Of a stretch of 64,000 bases of DNA, positions 62,540 to 64,000 are shown piece by piece. Within the stretch, counting starts at the first letter, position 1. Each line of letters starts with the position of its first letter. The stretch is from Pontederia crassipes (Eukaryota; Streptophyta; Magnoliopsida; Commelinales; Pontederiaceae), in NCBI GenBank assembly GCA_030549335.1, contig CM060195.1, positions 48,366,991-48,430,990 of the forward strand. The letters are read 5' to 3'. A model generated the notes under the pieces. That model had not been told where the DNA came from. It saw only the letters and a list, made by a program, of their open reading frames with translations, and did not search any database. A program made the position numbers and the translations under genes.

Positions 62540-64000
62540 TTCATCACTTGTCTTACTCTCATAATCATCATATAAAAGAATCAATGATTTTTTTAATTAG
62601 TATTATTATGTTTGTATTTAAATTTCAAGATAATCCTTTCTTTTAAAGGTAAAATTTAATTCGAATTCGAATTCAAGCTAAAATTTTATCCCGTCAAACT
62701 TTGATTAAACCGTCATAAAATTTGGGATAATAATATTTTCATTAATTTTTTTTTGTATTTTTTTTATCTATCACAATTGATCAAGCTTTTTAAGAAAGAT
62801 TGGTTGCAATTACAAATCAGAGTTCGCCATATTGAATTTGACCTCCACAAGTTTTTTTTAACATCCTTGGAACTCATTTGACTACCATCTATAGCATCAA
62901 CATCCTTAGATTTATAACGACATCACAAAAACTCCAATATGAGATCTATCTTTCATTTCCATAAAAAAATTCATTTTAAATAGTCATTCTAACACCAAAC
63001 CAAAGTTTCCTTTTTTTTAAAATGATTTTGTTGACAAAAATTAAGACCAATGGATCTCTAGATACCACAATGTTATCAAAATTCTACCTTTAACCCTACA
63101 CTGAGAATGTGGTCAACCATCAACGGAAAAGTCTCTTCACTGACTAAATCCCACAAATTTTAATATACGAATGTAACCAATTTGATCTTATTATCCATCA
63201 ATCTTTGAAATATTTGAAGTTCTCTTCCATCGATCTTCTTTAGAGACTAACGAAGAGTATTCAAAATCTTGTATTCTCCAATATTAAGTCATAAATTGTT
63301 TCCACTTAAAAATTCTACTGAAACAACTCTTCATCTACCAACTATGACACATGATGTGTTGACTCAAACTTATGATTAAGGATTGAAAGGCGTCCCACTC
63401 CAATCGCTCTCCCAATAAGTTTTTAATCAACGCATCTGCCGTTAGGTTCGAGTTTTCGATCGATGACTAGAGGGCATCCCACCCTAATCAATCTTTCGAA
63501 AACTCCAACTCAGCATACTCTAGGTGATAATCAAAGACGTAGATATGCTCAATCAATTAACTTAAGACGGATTGAATAGATTGCACGATTATAAAACATA
63601 CCATTTTCCATTTATTCTCAATTTAGTATGAACTACTACCATCCATTCTCAATGAAATTGTACAAATTTTATTCAACAAATCCCTTCCACATCACTTCCT
63701 CTATCTTTTATTTATTTATCATTTAATTTTTTTTTCACAAAACTCCAACAACATCCATAGAAACATACTTATTTCAAAAATTGGATAAGCCAACTCTATT
63801 AAAGACTTCTATCCATTTAACTTTTCATTCAAGATTTTGTACACAATCTTAAATTTTATTTTCCGTAACTAGTCTCATCATATTCTCCCTTATCAGTATA
63901 TAATTTCCTTCTTTTTTTCTCGAAATTCACAAACCCCGAGATGCTTCATCTATCGTTCTAAATTACTTCCCCCTATAAACCATCTGAAATATTTTACTAT
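62438..64000. other. AT-rich right end, no gene recognised
   Basis: Begins with the short gypsy pol tail, then a TA array at about 62514-62540 and AT-rich sequence to the window edge. It may be decayed retroelement DNA. No readable exon or domain was found. Confidence 0.4.

Overview
This is a plant nuclear genomic window, most likely from a monocot. The genes are split by many short GT-AG introns, their first exons are GC-rich (strong 5' GC gradient), the intergenic DNA is AT-rich, and LTR, hAT-like, PIF/Harbinger-like and Mutator-like repeats are abundant. I could not fix the species. There is no bacterial operon structure, no CRISPR array, and I recognised no tRNA or rRNA gene. Exon models below were worked out by hand from splice sites, reading-frame phase and family knowledge.

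Layout. 1-1435: LTR-like fragment rich in GGTCGACC palindromes. 3.5-3.95 kb: LINE RNase H remnant. 4205-8875 (+): TMEM214-like membrane protein, 10 exons, 599 aa. 9781-11737 (+) and 12983-14372 (+): two tandem ABA4 (neoxanthin-deficient/DUF4281) genes, 243 and 229 aa. 14.4-16.9 kb: no gene. 16.9-18.9 kb: four ~500-bp direct repeats. 18.9-23.45 kb and 24.5-29.55 kb: two copies of a ~5-kb segmental duplication. The right-hand copy contains the 3' half of an intact S1/P1-type nuclease gene (28494-33197, -, 292 aa). The left-hand copy contains only its last four exons, broken by a stop and two frameshifts (22387-23365, -). A second intact S1/P1 nuclease gene lies head-to-head with the first at 38959-40785 (+, 288 aa). 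40.8-49.4 kb: gene-poor, with nested foldback/Tourist-like elements. 49468-51600 (-): a BEE/HBI1-type bHLH transcription factor, 294 aa. 51.6-64 kb: no convincing gene; it holds a 1.47-kb hAT-like element (58026-59497) filled with a GC-rich 61/21-bp minisatellite, and a gypsy-type LTR on the minus strand up to ~62.44 kb.

The genes are unrelated housekeeping or regulatory functions: an ER membrane protein, plastid carotenoid/ABA-precursor metabolism (two paralogs), secreted Zn-dependent nucleases used in cell death and senescence (two genes plus a pseudogene), and a growth-related bHLH factor. The main biological theme is local duplication: the ABA4 pair and the nuclease cluster. No wholly new system could be demonstrated. 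The best leads are the repeat-borne reading frame at 16.9-18.9 kb, the minisatellite captured in a hAT-like element, and the structural divergence between duplicated genes.
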